A stretch of 64,000 nucleotides of DNA from contig OZ038323.1 of NCBI GenBank assembly GCA_964035795.1, positions 6,930,217 to 6,994,216 on the forward strand. The letters run 5' to 3'. Both the position numbers and the translations under genes were made by a program. Position 1 is the first letter of the stretch. Every line of letters begins with the position of its first letter. Shown here one piece after another: positions 1 through 45,991 of the stretch. The notes below the pieces were generated by a model. It was not told the origin of the DNA. It was given only the letters and a program-made list of their open reading frames with translations, and did no database searches. The DNA comes from Pterobdella sp. o SKG-2022 (taxonomy: Eukaryota; Annelida; Clitellata; Hirudinida; Piscicolidae).

Positions 1-1917
1 AGTTAACGAGTTACACATTAGTAAACTGCTTATATCTTTTACCTTTTGATCAGTGATATTCTCATCGTTCGATATTGTAAACACCGCTCATTTTAATAAC
101 TAATTAACTAAGACATCTTTGTCGAGTGCCTTTGTACGTGCTTGCTATAATTTGAACGCTATTTTTAATCAACCTATAACTTCGATTTTAGGATGAATAT
201 TATTAGTCAACAAAAAGGTTTTAAATGATCATATGTGGGTAAATCTAATCACTCCACCTCAATAAATTCATATAATTATCTCAATAAACTCAAATGAATT
301 AACGAATTTTGATTTGTTTTGAAGTTTGAAAGCATATCTCCATCGATGAATGAAAGAGTGAAGATAAAATAAGAACTAACGTAGATTAAAACTTATGAAA
401 TCATGAAACTGAAACTGGAAAAAAAATAACTAAAAATATACTAAAATTTTCAGTACAAAATCTCATCTTTACCCATCTTAACAACTTGATTATTTACAAA
501 AATCTTCACCACATCAACCCATCTCATACAAATTAACACATAAAAATTGCTTAATAAAGAAGTTGAATATAACTATAACATATAATAATAACAACGCTTA
601 AAGTGCTAAAAAAAAATAAAGCAATATTGAAACTAATTGAAAAATAAAGATTTAAATAATAATGGTGTTATTAGCGCCCTCTTAAGTCAAACTCTTAAAC
701 AATCAAGTGTTTTGTACCTTGATGCTCGAACAATGGTAGTCGGTAGCTTGAGTCGTAAGCTTTTGTGTCATATCATACAAATAACTATTGATATAATTGG
801 TTTAATAATGATTTTATCATAATCTTTTCTTTGTACCTAATTAAATCAGATCTTATAACATATGCAAATTGACTTCATCTTTTGAACAGTAAAACTGCAT
901 CAAATCTAATGAATACTCAAAAAAACTAATAAATATTCAACCATACTATTCTTAGACTTTGATTTTTATGATTAATATAATTGGACGTTATTTATAAACA
1001 CAAGTAATGAAGCGCAAATATACACACTACAAAGCATAAACGGCATCGAAATAAACGTGGCTATCATTGGCATTTATAAAATAAATACATCAAGAAACAT
1101 TGTTTACAATGGAAAAAAAATAAAAATAAAAAAAATAAATTAAATAGTAAAACATTGACGTGGCAAAAGACTAGATAACTCAAACCCCAAAGATGATACT
1201 ACTCCAAGAACATGCAACCAAATCAACTTGAACCTAACATTACATTACGCAGGTATTGTGGACTAAAAGATATGACTAATGAATATAGATATTAGTTTAT
1301 GATGTAAGCTTGGATACAGACAGAAACACAATAAAACATACATAAAAACGTACACATACATGAAGTGATACAATACATACACACAAACACGTATACCAAT
1401 AACAATACACGCACATTAGCATATACAAACACGCCTTTTTCAAAGGTATTCATAATTTTATATAAAATATATGTGTAAAAATGTATAAAAACTTACACGC
1501 TATAAATAAAAACTGATACAAACATACATACAAACGTATGAACAGGCATAAAGGGATAAAAAGAGACAAAGATACATACACGTACAAAAAGAATATGTAA
1601 ACACGTGATAAATACTTATAAAATCGCTGATAAGCAATATCAAAACAAAATTTGAAATTTATAGCAATAAAAAGTATTACAAGCACATACATACACACCT
1701 ACACACATGAAAAAGCTGTCTGAGGTGGTTTGGTTATGTTAAGTACTTAGATTCCTATCAATTTTTATCATTCTCAACATGCACAACGACACAAGCTCTG
1801 ATGAGTAATCTAACGATTGCTAACCTTTTCTCAACCATCAACCTCATCATAAACATTTCCCCTACTTTCATTATCATTACTATCACCATCTGCATATCAT
1901 CTTCATCATCATCATCA
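1..1917. other. No gene seen; 3' flank of dishevelled
   Basis: This AT-rich stretch lies downstream of the dishevelled stop codon. It contains stretches of CA/TA-rich simple sequence (about 1310-1430 and 1490-1700), but no open frame with recognisable protein content or matching splice sites. The 3' untranslated region of the minus-strand gene must lie in its right part. I found no clear minus-strand AATAAA close to the stop, so the transcript end is not placed. Confidence 0.6.
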
Positions 1918-12860
<10,943 letters not shown>

Positions 12861-14980
12861 TTTATTATTTTGGTTTATGGTCCGTTTGAATGTGAAGAAG
12901 ATATAAGAGTTAAAAATTATTTTATCAAATTTTTTATTTTACTTTGTATTTTGTTATTTTGAAAAAAATTTCATAACTTTTCCTTTTTATTTTAAGGATA
13001 GCATATAAAAGTATTTTTTGTGAGAAGAAAGTTTGAAATTCAGTTAAAATTATTTAAACAATTTACTTCGCATTAATTAAAATAATTATAAAAATTATAA
13101 CCCATTAAAAAACCTTACTGAAACGACAACTTTATTACGAGAATTACCGAGGAAAAACATTATGGCTTTGGGTGCAACTAAAAGTCAAACTTTATATCTG
13201 CACTAAAAAGTTCTATGAAACCATTTCATGGTAGAGATGTTATTTAAAAAATAAATTTGTTTCATAATTAAATTTATAACGTTTTCATTGGATGAGTAAT
13301 AATTCATTTAAAAATAAAGCTTATTGGATTTTTCGACCACTTAGTCATAATGTAGCATTATTTAAAGTTGGTTTCTTTTAGATTTCTTCATTGGAATGCA
13401 ACAGAAAAAAATATTTATATACTTCTCAATCGTTACTTCAGATAAAATAACTATTTTTTACTTTAATGCTCAAAAATTCTGAAAATTTTGTTTTTTCGCC
13501 GCATATTTTTCTGTAGTAATCGAATGTTGATTGCATAAACGATAGGAAAGCACGCTTGCAAATAGAAAAAAACTATTTTATCGAGATTATTTCAGATGTA
13601 ACAATCTAAAACTCTGATTTATTAGCAAGTTATTCGTATCATCACAAAAAAATATATAAAAACACGTTAAAACCCCTCGAATAAAAAAACACATAAAAAG
13701 CCAAAGGAAATTGAAGCTCAATAAAAATCGGCGTTCGTTAGCAAGGGTTTAACCTCTTTAACAAATCAACAAAAAAGCTTCGAACCTTCCCAAATATTGG
13801 CGTTATGAGATTATATATACCACCTTATATAACTCTGTATGGTACTGATCAATTAAAAAATTTCATTTAAATATAGGTAAAAATACATTGGAATTTATAA
13901 AATTATAACCATTCGCATCTTGTTGTTTCAATGTTACATTTTATATGTAAAGCATTTTCTTATAGGTTTTAATTCCGGTTTTTGAGTTATGGGGAGATTA
14001 AAAGAATATTTTTTTGGCCTATAGAAGCATATTTTATTTTTTTGGCAAGAATTTTTTTGAAAATTCTTTTAGTACTAACACACGCGCAATTGTGCTATAT
14101 TTCATCAACCAAACATATAAAGAATTCGAAATTCAATACTAAAAAATTTATATATATATAACAAAAATATATAAAACGAAGAAAACTGAATTAATTCTGA
14201 TAACTTATATGAAGGGAAATTGAAAGTGAAACCCAGCCGAAACGCCATCATTGTTTAGCGCCACATAAATTGACAATACCATTAATAGGACGAAAGATTA
14301 TAAAAAAAATAAAATTGAATACCATATATTTTTTTTCAACTTTCGATAACTGAAACGTTGTAACATTAATTTTTAAAGGCATCTTTTTGCATTCTCACAA
14401 TTAATTTTTCCAAGATTTTTAAGTCGATTTATTTGGCTTTTAATTCGTATATCAAAACATTACACGATATATACTAAAAACCCCATAAATCGAAGTGAAA
14501 ATCTTTAAAAAAAGGTTTTGATGTAAAACTTTCAAACATTTTCGTACAAGGTTATACTAACTTTTTGTATTCTTTATCAAGCCATAAAAATACAAAGTTT
14601 TTCAACAAATACATCAGAAAAATCAATACATCTAACAATAACAACAACAACAATAATAAAATTAATAATAACAATAATAGTAATAATAACAATAATAATA
14701 ATAAATATAAAAATACAGATGATAAAATTTTTCCATATAATAAATATTTCCAAACAACTACTCAAGAAGGCTTGCAGTGCTTGTTATAAGGAGTTCTAGT
14801 ATATATCCCGTTGGAGAGATTCAATGTGCATTCTACTCAGGATTATTAAAACCTTGAATCACTGGAAATTTTAAAAAAAAGTTTTAGGTGCTTGAGACAA
14901 ATTTTTCGAAGTAGTTTGAAACACAAAAACATACGATAACCATAACAAAAGCATAACAAACGACACAATAAATAACAGCA
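12861..14980. promoter_or_regulatory. Divergent intergenic spacer between dishevelled and RhoGEF
   Basis: Both flanking genes read outward from this AT-rich 2.1-kb spacer, if the exon at 14981 is the RhoGEF start. It should therefore hold both promoters, but I see no clear TATA, initiator or binding-site cluster. An AAC/AAT simple repeat spans about 14635-14705. The open frames over that repeat are low-complexity artefacts. Confidence 0.4.
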
Positions 14981-15185
14981 ATGACTTTACCAGAAACGAG
15001 TATACAAATAATACTTAATGACGTCACTATTCTTGATGACGATATCTTGGAGGAAGAGGAAGTAGGAGATATTTACAAAAGACAATGGAGGCGTTCGAGT
15101 TGGTGCCCCACTCAAGAGAAGAAGAAGGAGGAAAAACAACAAAAGCAAAAAATGATACTTGCCGTGGCCGGAAAGAGGTTGGCGG
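14981..15185 (+). CDS. Candidate first coding exon of the RhoGEF gene
   Basis: ATG at 14981 opens an acidic then basic reading frame containing DDDILEEEEVGDIYKRQW and KKKEEKQQKQK. It ends at a good donor, GCGG|GTATGA (15185), in phase 1. The content is protein-like and the exon is placed upstream of the RhoGEF exons on the same strand. The next recognised exon (22132) needs a phase-2 partner, so at least one further small exon in the 7-kb gap is missing, or this exon belongs to another transcript. No family match recognised. Confidence 0.4.
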
Positions 15186-18100
15186 GTATGAAATCATGAG
15201 TGGGGTGTGGCTGGATGGGGTGTAGGATAGGTGTAGTGTGTGTAGATGGAATGTGCGTGTGAATGGGGTGTAGGTGTATATAAAGTTAAGGATATGGGGT
15301 GGGTGGATGTGGTATAGACAGATAAGATATGGATAAATGATATATAAATAAATAGATGCATGAAGCATAACATTTTGTGAATTCATGCAGGGTTTTTTTG
15401 ATGAATGGGTTAAGATGCATGAAATGAGGAATGGATGGATTGATGGAAGGATGAATGAATAAAAGAATGAATGGATGAATGCAAGAGTAGGTGGATAAAG
15501 AAATGTAAATTTGAAAAATCGACAAATATATAATGAAAGATGAAGAGAGTGAGAAAATCGAAGGAACAAGATGACATTCAATCAGTCTTTGCATAGAAGT
15601 GATAATGAATGTTTTTTATCGTAATAACAACAATATGCCAAAACAAATAAAAGCAATAATAATAATAATAAAATATATAAATAATAATAATAATAATAAT
15701 AGTTAGAGGCAAATAAAATGTGTAAAAATAACAAAAACAATAAGAGTTAAATAAAAACACCCTCTCATGAAAGTAAAAACAATAACATAACTTGATGTAA
15801 TAACAACGTTGAGTGATAGTATTGAATTATGAAAAATTGATGGTTAATAGTGAGAAAAAAATTAATGAATACGAACAAAAAAACAACGAAAAATTAAATA
15901 ATGCAAAATTGATAGAGTTTGAAATAATAAATAACGAATTTAATAATTTTTTTAGTGAGCTTTCAAATCTAATGTGAATATGTAAAATAACAAAAGAAAA
16001 CTATCATTTCAAAAATTATTTGCTTCAAAATTCTAAAACATTCAGAAAAATAAGTCGTGAAAAAGCGAGAGATCATATATATGGCTTTGATTATCATGAA
16101 AAAATCACCTTTGTTGAAAATCTTGCACTAAAAAGACTTACCCAATAATAAAACTATTGTTTTGTATATATATATCATTATTAAAAAAGCATTGAAAAGC
16201 TCGGCTCAAAATATTTTAGTCGAAAGAAGCTTTTCACAACTATTCTAACTCCTGTCTTATGGCTGAACAAAGTGGAAACCTTAGACAAATTACTAGGATT
16301 TATATATTATAACACGTTTGTTTTTTTTTATCTATTTTAATCTTTGAAACTGAAGCAGTTTTGGAAAACATATTTTTTTCGAATGTTATACTTTCCTCTA
16401 GCTTAACCTTAACGTAAGCATTAGCATCTACCCTAGCAAAACTACTAAAATGAAAGTATAGTTTATTAAAATATGATGTATTTCTAATGAGTCTTATTCT
16501 AGATTTTTAGAAAATGAATTTTTGAATCTATCTATTTGTGAATACTAAAAGAAAAAGCTTATTTTTGAAAGCTTTGCCCAAATGATTGATCAAGCGCTTT
16601 TTGCATTATGTTTTAAACATTGTTTTTTTGCAACAGTTCTTTTGATTAATTTCCATTATCTCATTTTTTACAGCTTATTATTTATATCATCATTTAAAAT
16701 GTTTTTTCAGTTATCTTTTGAATTTTATTATTTCTGTTTTGTTTTATGATTGTTTTTTCCGATTTATTTTTTAATATTAGTTTTTTTAAGAGTTTTTTCT
16801 TATTTTTTCCTATTATTCCTACAAAATCATTTTTCAAATTTTTAATAGATGTTTTTGTTGGCATTATCTTTGTTTCGAAAAATTCAATATTTTTATTCAA
16901 TTTGCTTTTTTATTGATCATTTTAATATTAACCAATATATCCTTCATCACAATTATTATCCAAATTGCTTTCAAAAAATAAGTTCAATAAAAGTAAACTA
17001 TTTCGTTTTCAAAGCTTAGTTACAGTGGTTTTTGATCTAAAATTACCACATACCTTCTTATTTGTTTTTCAACTTTAAAATTCTTTTTTGCACTTTAGTC
17101 AGATTATGCTTTGAAGTATCAATCTTTTTGTGAGATAGAAACTTTATTCAATAATGAAATAGTTAAATTAATTGTAAGCTATTTTGAAGAGGCACAATAG
17201 CATAAAATAAAGGAAAGAATAGAGTTATTTCGAAAATTCATTGCAAAGTTTATAAGTGGCACTTTTGCTTGAGTAGAGTAAAAAAAGCTTTTGGTGAATG
17301 TTTTCCAAAATAAATTTTTAAACGAATATGAAAGTGATTTGAAATATAAAAATAAAACAGGAAGTACGTATAAATTTTATATTAAAAGTAAACTCAAATT
17401 CAAGTTCTTATTTAATAAATTAATATTTTTAAAAATAGTTTATCAAAACGTTTGAAACCCCATGGGTATCTTGAAGTAAATTCAATTTATTATTATCACC
17501 TCATGGATTACATGTCAATTTAGTCGTAAGCTAAGAGTTTCTAATGGCTCTTCTAATATTAGTTTTCTTTTTCAATGCCTCTAGCGGAATATTAAATTTT
17601 GAGTTTTTTTTTATTAAATTTCAAGCTATTCAAGAAATATTTTCAATTAAAAATAATTTAATTTAATTTATTTTAAAATTTTAATAATTTAAAAAAAATA
17701 ATATTTTTAAATAAAAATAATTCATAGCTTTGCATCGGATGCTATTTTTGTGACGAAATATTGCAGAAATATTATTTTTAAATGAAAAATTTTATGATGC
17801 ATGTTGAAAGCAATGCATACAATTGAAAAATACACGTGTTTTCTGGAAGTTTCAAAAAACTGGATTTTTTTCTATTCAAGCAACTTTTAAGTAACCTCCA
17901 TGCGTTTCCTGTTTCAGTAACACACCAAAAAGTTTAATGGGTTTGTTTAATTCTCAAAAAAATGTCATTTTTGAGTCTCAAATTTTTACGAGATTCATCT
18001 TTATCTACTTCAGTGGGGTAACTTTTGATGCAATAATTTTTTGTATCGAAGAATACTTCTCACTAAATCAACGTGTTAGCTTTGAAATTAAGTGTAAATT

Positions 18101-21100
18101 ATGAAAAAAAATTTTGAAAATTATATTATCTTTGAGTAAATATATTGCTTATTTATTAGCTCAGTTTTCAACAAAAAAAACGTTAGTATTATGAAGTACT
18201 GAAGCTGATATGCTTTTATTGAATTTTAACTTAACCTAAAAATAAATAAATTTTCGAAGAAAAAATTTGATTTTTGAAAATCAAAGCACTCAAAAAGATG
18301 AAGAACCAAAAAACAAAGTAACACTTTTGAGAAAGAACAGCTGAAAATTCTAGATTTTAAAGAACTATATTCTAAATCAAATTATTTTTTCAAAACAATA
18401 CTTTAAATCAATATTCTTCATTTTTGCTTGAAAATATATCAAAAAAATTTTAAAGCCCTAGCTAAGGATTTTGTAATGGTTTTACATTAAAAACCTTTTA
18501 TAAACCGAAACTTCAACTTTTTTTTTGCTTTGCATTCGTCTTGGTGGCGATTTTCATTTTGAAATTAATTGTTTTTGAATAAAAAAATAAAAATTGATTC
18601 AATAAGTTGGTCACAAGCAGAAAAAAATTACAAAACTATCGGCATAAAGTTTTGCATGCTTCCTGCAAAAGTCTTGCTGACAAAAACTTAAAAATATTTT
18701 TGTTAATTTTTTAAAAAGTAGAAATATTGTATTTTTTACTTCAATACAAATTGTTCTGTTTTCTATAACGCATCTTAGCATCTCGATTTTTTGAAAAGCA
18801 TTTTTAGGTGGTTAAAAAATGAGTTTATTTCTCACTTCAACAACCTACCACTTTCGATTAATTTCAAAGGTCTTATTATAGGTACCACTTTCCACCAACC
18901 TTTTGACCAGTTCTCCCAAACTCAGTCTCTTATTCAAATACTTTTCATTTTCAAACCTGTTCAGATCAATAATCATTGTCCTTTGCTCCAAGTCCAACTT
19001 TTTTTTTGCTCAAAAACACAAAATCTATTTTCATATTAAAAATGTAAATACCAACAAGAATGGCCCTTACTCAACAGAAGAGGCTAAATCACCGACCATG
19101 GTGATGGTGTGTTGAGAGTAGTGATGGTGTGGTTGAGGTGGGGGTGGTGGTGTAGCAGTGTGCTGGTGGTGGTGTAGTGGCAATGGTTGTTTATTCATCG
19201 CTTCTTTTCATGTTTCTTTTTTTTTTATCTACATGGTTGTGAGAAAAACAAATGTTCTATTGAATTTTTATTTATATATTTTTAACGGTAGGGAGAAAAG
19301 TGAAATTTTATAATTAATTTTCTTTTTCATATTTTCCCAATTTATTGTTTCGTATTGAAAACTAAGTATGATGATAGGATACATTACTGATAATAAATTA
19401 TTATATAATTTAATATGATTTAATGCATTATTAAAGGAAATCCATAATTTCTGCAAGCTTTAAAAGCCCTTATAACGTAGCTTCAACATTTAGGTTAAAG
19501 AATTGTTTTAAAAATACATTATATTTTGAAAGAGATTTGAAAACTTCAAAAAATGAGTTTATGGTTTAATAAAAAGAAAAATCCCATTTGAAAGGTAACT
19601 TTGACCGAGAAATGAGCATTTTAGTGTTGAAACGACATATAAAAAGTTTAAAAACTAGAAATATACATATAAAGAGGAATAAACCGAAATAAAAAAATAT
19701 CTTAAAAATAAGTTAAGTATTTTTATGAATATATTAATAAATAATATAAAAAACAAAGAATAAAATTATTAGAAATCTAGCAAAGAAAGTATATAAAAGA
19801 ATAAAAAAACTAGCGCTTAAGGACTTGACGTAGTGAAGCCTTTGCCAGAAACTTGCAGAATAAAGTGGATTTAAATAATAGTTCTGTCAACGTTTAGTTG
19901 AAGCAGTTTATAAATAAAAAAAAATAGAGATTTAGAAGAATTAAGATATAAATTGGATTTGAAAAAGAATCTGCCGAGTTACAAAAAACTAAGTATCTCA
20001 ACGATTAAATTTCATGTGAAAGTGAATTAGAAATTTAATTTTATGTTCAGAATTATATTTCGCAAACACGTTTTTTGATTACATGAAAAATTTAAAAAGA
20101 TTGATTCACAAAAGATTAATTTGAAAACAAAATGATTCCAACTCCCAACTACACAAGCATCTGAGATACCAAGATATGCACAAAACAAACTAACACGCAT
20201 CTTTCAACATGGCTCCAACCTTTTCCGCCAATGTGCACACCATCAAGTCATTCCAACTTGGGATGATTGTCTAGTGGGTATGCCACTTTTGACACCCTAT
20301 CAAGTGAATACTCAGAAAAACCGAAAAAATTCTCATTTTAACTACCACTTTTTCTTCCAATGCTTGGGAACACCAACCATATAAATCAAATCAATGACTA
20401 GTATGATTATAGTGGCATCAACTTCAGGAGTTTCTAGACCACTGAGTATTATAAACTTTGAATGCATTTTAATGTAATGAAGTTTTCTTAGATATGACAA
20501 TTTAAAAAAAATTATGCAAGTATAACTAAATAAACAAAACAGTTAACTAAGATTATATGAAAAAAAGGGTCTGTTAATTGAAACAAAAGCAACCATAATA
20601 AATGACATTTAGAAAACTGAGTTGATTTTATGAATGTATAAAAATAATTGAATCTGTGATGAAAAACAAAAAAAATATATAGATGAAACTTCAAATAAAA
20701 TGTTGAGCAATCAAAAGTTAATTTTGAACAAAATTTGAACAACTTCATTGTTTTTATCTTTTTTTTTCAATGAGAGTTCAACATCATCACAATTGAAACC
20801 AGAAATAGCTTATCTTTTTTTTACTTTTATTTTTATTTTGATTTTAATTAAATGATAATATTTTTAAGATAAAGATCTGTATGAAGATTTTTTTGAATTA
20901 ACTACAGATATTTTTTGAAAAAATTCAACCTCAAAACTTTGGATATTTTATTAATCTCACATATTAAACGTCTTTGATACTTCGGAGTCAACTTCTCGGG
21001 TTTTCGTCTGCTCATACAGCTCAGCTGGTAGAGACTAATTGTCTAAAGTTACCCTGTTTGATCCTGCGTAGGCCAACAATTAGCACCTGTTCTACTACAT

Positions 21101-22131
21101 TAAATTAGTAGTAAGCGCTTTGATCTATCAAAAAAAGCGCTTTACAAATACAACATTATATTTCATTAGTATCAATTTATATATAAAGTCCTCTTCACAA
21201 CACCCAGCTCAGAACCGTATTTTCAAAATCGAATTATTTTTCTCACATTATTGAAACTCTGACTCAAAACGTCTCTATCAATTCAATAACTTCATTCCTA
21301 AACAAATTAAACAAACATGTGCACTTTTAAAAAGCCCGCTATAAAAGTATAACATCGTGCCTCAGCTGTTTTCTTGGCGCTATAAATACATGTATGTATA
21401 TTCATCTTTATTATTATCATTAATATCATCATTATCCTTATTATTATCTTCATCATTAAAACTATTGAATTATGAAAAAATTGAGTTTTTCGAAAATTTT
21501 ACTTTTTCCTCAATAAAATTATCTTCAAAAACCTCATTTTGTGAAGAACAAAAACGATCATCATCATATTATTATTATCGTTAATATTATCTTCAAGATC
21601 ATCGTCACTGTTATCATCACTATTGAAATTCAATTGAGGTTGAAAAGTGAAAACCAATTAGAACGGTATATTTGCGCAGCTATAGAACGCAGCAATAATT
21701 TTGACCGCAGTATTTGACCGCGGGCGTTTTCAGTGCGTACAACATAAGTTCTTTTGAAGTCTCATCAGAGGTATAATCTGTTTCGATATAATTCCATTTA
21801 TGGCAGAAAATGAAATTCTGTTTGTTTAGTTTGAGTTTGAAGTATTTTGCATGGTCATTTTGTGAGTTGTTTATTCATTTATGAATTTTGAATGATACTA
21901 AAGTATATATTTAATTTTTGTATATTTCTGAATAAAGTTCAATTAAATAGTTTGAAGAAGTGTGGAAAACTGCAAAGAAAAGTTTTTCAAACTAATTCAG
22001 ATAAATTGGGCTGAAATCGCTTGGTAATGTAAAAACTTTTTTGCGCAAAGCTTCATGACTTTTGTTTTTAATGGTTTATTTTGTTTTTCTTGGTTGAGTT
22101 GATATTCACATTAACTTTCAAAACTTTTTAG
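15186..22131. other. Long AT-rich interval, probable first RhoGEF intron
   Basis: No supported exon was found. The interval contains GGAT/GAAT-type tetranucleotide tracts (about 15370-15500), an AAT tract (about 15657-15700), a SINE copy (20998-21165), and a G/T-rich patch near 19095-19190. Two small splice-flanked segments, such as 19027-19068, were inspected but cannot be joined in frame with their neighbours. Confidence 0.5.
20998..21165 (+). mobile_element. tRNA-derived SINE, copy A
   Basis: The head resembles a tRNA gene: CATACAGCTCAGCTGGTAGA looks like an A box, and GTTTGATCCTGCGTAGGCC looks like a B box plus downstream. The tail has AGTAAGCGCTTTGATCTATC and AAAGCGCTTTACAAATAC. The same order and near-identical blocks recur at 34787-34965, which shows this is a dispersed element and not a single tRNA gene. 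No acceptor-stem pairing could be made. Confidence 0.8.
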
Positions 22132-43293
<21,162 letters not shown>

Positions 43294-45673
43294 AAAAAAT
43301 ATATATGAAAATAAAAAACGACAGAAAAAAATATCTGTCAAATAAAAACCAATGTATAAAAGATTGAAATCGGTGAAACCAACTCCACACCCGTTGTATT
43401 ATAAAGCATTATAAGGGCAGCGCCACACTCTTTCGAGCACCACCCTACCGCTCAAGTGACTATTTATAAACTGTACCACCACACATAATTTGTTATATAC
43501 TTTTTCCTTGTAAAATATTCTGTAACGTTGGTGACGATGGTCTAGTCTTTTCACTTGATTCCTGTAGTAGTATTTGAGATCCCTCCTATGGGACCTTGAA
43601 GTCATTAAAACTTCATTTATTATCGTTATATACTTTTTAGAAATTGTTTTGTGTTTTCAACAAATTTAGTCATTCATATTTTTCCACTTTCAATATTTAT
43701 ATTTTGTATTCAATGACGTATGATTTATTTTGATAACTATTTTGAATTGAAAAATTGTGCAAAATAACTTGAATCATATTAAAGCGGTGAATTAGCATCA
43801 CTCACATTCTCAATTGTTTAAAAAGATTCCAAAAACTATTTTTTATTTAAATATATAAGTTTATATCTTCACAGTCTTTGGTGCATTTAATTGCATCATG
43901 CGCTGGGTCCGGGTCTGTAATTGTCTCCTATGAACATTCTTATTTTGACAATTATTATTCTTTTCATTTTATTGTTTCATTTATTATTTTTATCTTCTCA
44001 TTATTATTGTTTTTATTAATTCATAATCACTAAGTTGCTATTTTGATTGTTTAGTTATTATTATGATTATTGTTAAGTTATTATTATTATTGTTGTTGAA
44101 CTTACTGCATCTTGACATATCCATTTATATTGATGTACATACATGGCTTATGAAACACGGAATTGAAATTAAAAAACCTACATTGAGAAGAATTCACTGT
44201 TTAATATTATAAAGTTTATTGGAGGAATTTTCACATCGCTTTCAACACCTGTCTCAATAAAGTTTGCTCTAAGCTTCGGTTATCTAAATAATTTTATTTT
44301 GAACATTTTTTTATTATTATAATTATTGATTTGAAGTAATTATATCAAAAATGTTTTTAATAAAAAAATAAATCATTTAAACTCTATTATTTCTTCGCTT
44401 ATGACTTCTAGTTTAAGAATTTTTAAAGCATTCTGTACGGTTAAATAAAACATCTACAAATCATATTGTGTGAATCTTCATATAGATTTTAAGATTTCGA
44501 ATGGCTGTTTTCTCAGATAATTCGTATGCTATGATGAGTATTTCTTTGTGGTCAAACTTATTGAAAATTATAGATCCTTCAAACAATAAATTTAATGAAA
44601 ATTGTCTCATTTAATTCAAAAGTCTCAAAAATCTTGATTATTTTTGAATTGAAAAGTGAGACAGTTTTTAGATTCAGCTATTTTCAAGTAAACTATTTGC
44701 GATAAGTTCAATCTTATCATTAAGCAAATTTTATTAATAACCGGAAAAACACCCATAAAATAAAAAAAAAACAAAATAAAAATATTGCAAAAACCAAAGA
44801 AAAATAATGAAAATTTTCTTGAATAGCTTAAATTTTTTAATTCATCACTTTTCATGGTTATTTATCATTTTTTTAAAAAATACCTATGAATTTCTATTGT
44901 TTAAAAATCAAGAAATATTGATAGAAGAGTGTTTTTGAAGAATTAGTGAAAAGATGCAAAAAAAATAAAGTTTTAGAACAAACCTTCCATATTTCGAATT
45001 TTGATCTTAAAAACTGTTAAATGCGTTTGTTTTTGAAAAAAAATTTATAATGAATTAAAATTAATCATGGATCATAGGTATAAGGTCTTATTCCAAAACA
45101 TCAATAGTTGCTGGTCCTCGATGAGAAGGTTAGACTTGAAAAAAATTTGAAGTTAAAAAAAATGAATGTCTTCGAAAGCTGTCTCATTTTGAAGTTTTAA
45201 AAAAATATTAAAAAAAAAAATAAAACAACAAAAGCCATAACAGTTTTATATTTTATCATATCAAAAACTCAAAAAACTTTGACAAATACTACAATAATCC
45301 ATTCTTGTATTTTTGAAGTTATTGGGTAAGTTACACAAGCATACATAATTGAGCATAAATCTTGTATTTAATTGCAATAAATTTCCTATGTGGTGTATTT
45401 ATCTTCATTAAATGCGGTTAGCATTATTAAACAATATTAAAAGAAATTTATTTATAAATTTTTTATCTGTTCTTAAAAATTTTTTTAGTTTATCCTCTAT
45501 TTTCTAATTTTTTTTCAACTTTCCAATTGTATTTATTTATATTTCTAAAATTTATTTCAAGTTTAGAGAAAACTTCAAAATCCATAAAAGAAAAGCTTGT
45601 TTGATAATAAATTCCATTTTAAATATTTTGAAAATTAATATAAAAAATGAAACAGCACCACCTAGTGATTAAA
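43294..45673. other. Intergenic; RhoGEF 3' UTR and AT-rich spacer
   Basis: The RhoGEF polyadenylation signal AATAAA lies at 43341-43346. Beyond it I see AT-rich sequence with no supported exon or element up to the tropomyosin-like gene. A GC-richer patch at about 43400-43600 is probably part of an alternative, longer 3' UTR. Its content is not recognised. Confidence 0.5.
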
Positions 45674-45955
45674 ATGGAAACACCAATGCAACAACTCAAA
45701 CTGAAGCTCCAAACGCAAAAAGAAGAAATTGAAAACTACCAAGTAATTTTATATGAATGATTCAAAACAAAAAAAATCAATAATATTAAACTTAATTTGA
45801 ATCAATAAATATTATAAAAACCATAAATAAAATAAACCACAAGAAATAAAAATTTGTTGGTAAGGATGAGCTTGAATCGAGGAATAAGGAGTTGGCTGAT
45901 GAAAGAGCTGCTCTTGCCGCTGTTATTGCTCTTTTTTTCATGCTTATTATTATTA

Positions 45956-45991
<36 letters not shown>

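Noticed and set aside
19027..19068. Small plus-strand exon (NGPYSTEEAKSPTM) in the first RhoGEF intron
   Set aside because: Read in phase 0 it does not join the phase-1 exon before it or the phase-2 requirement after it; the flanking splice sites are ordinary chance matches.
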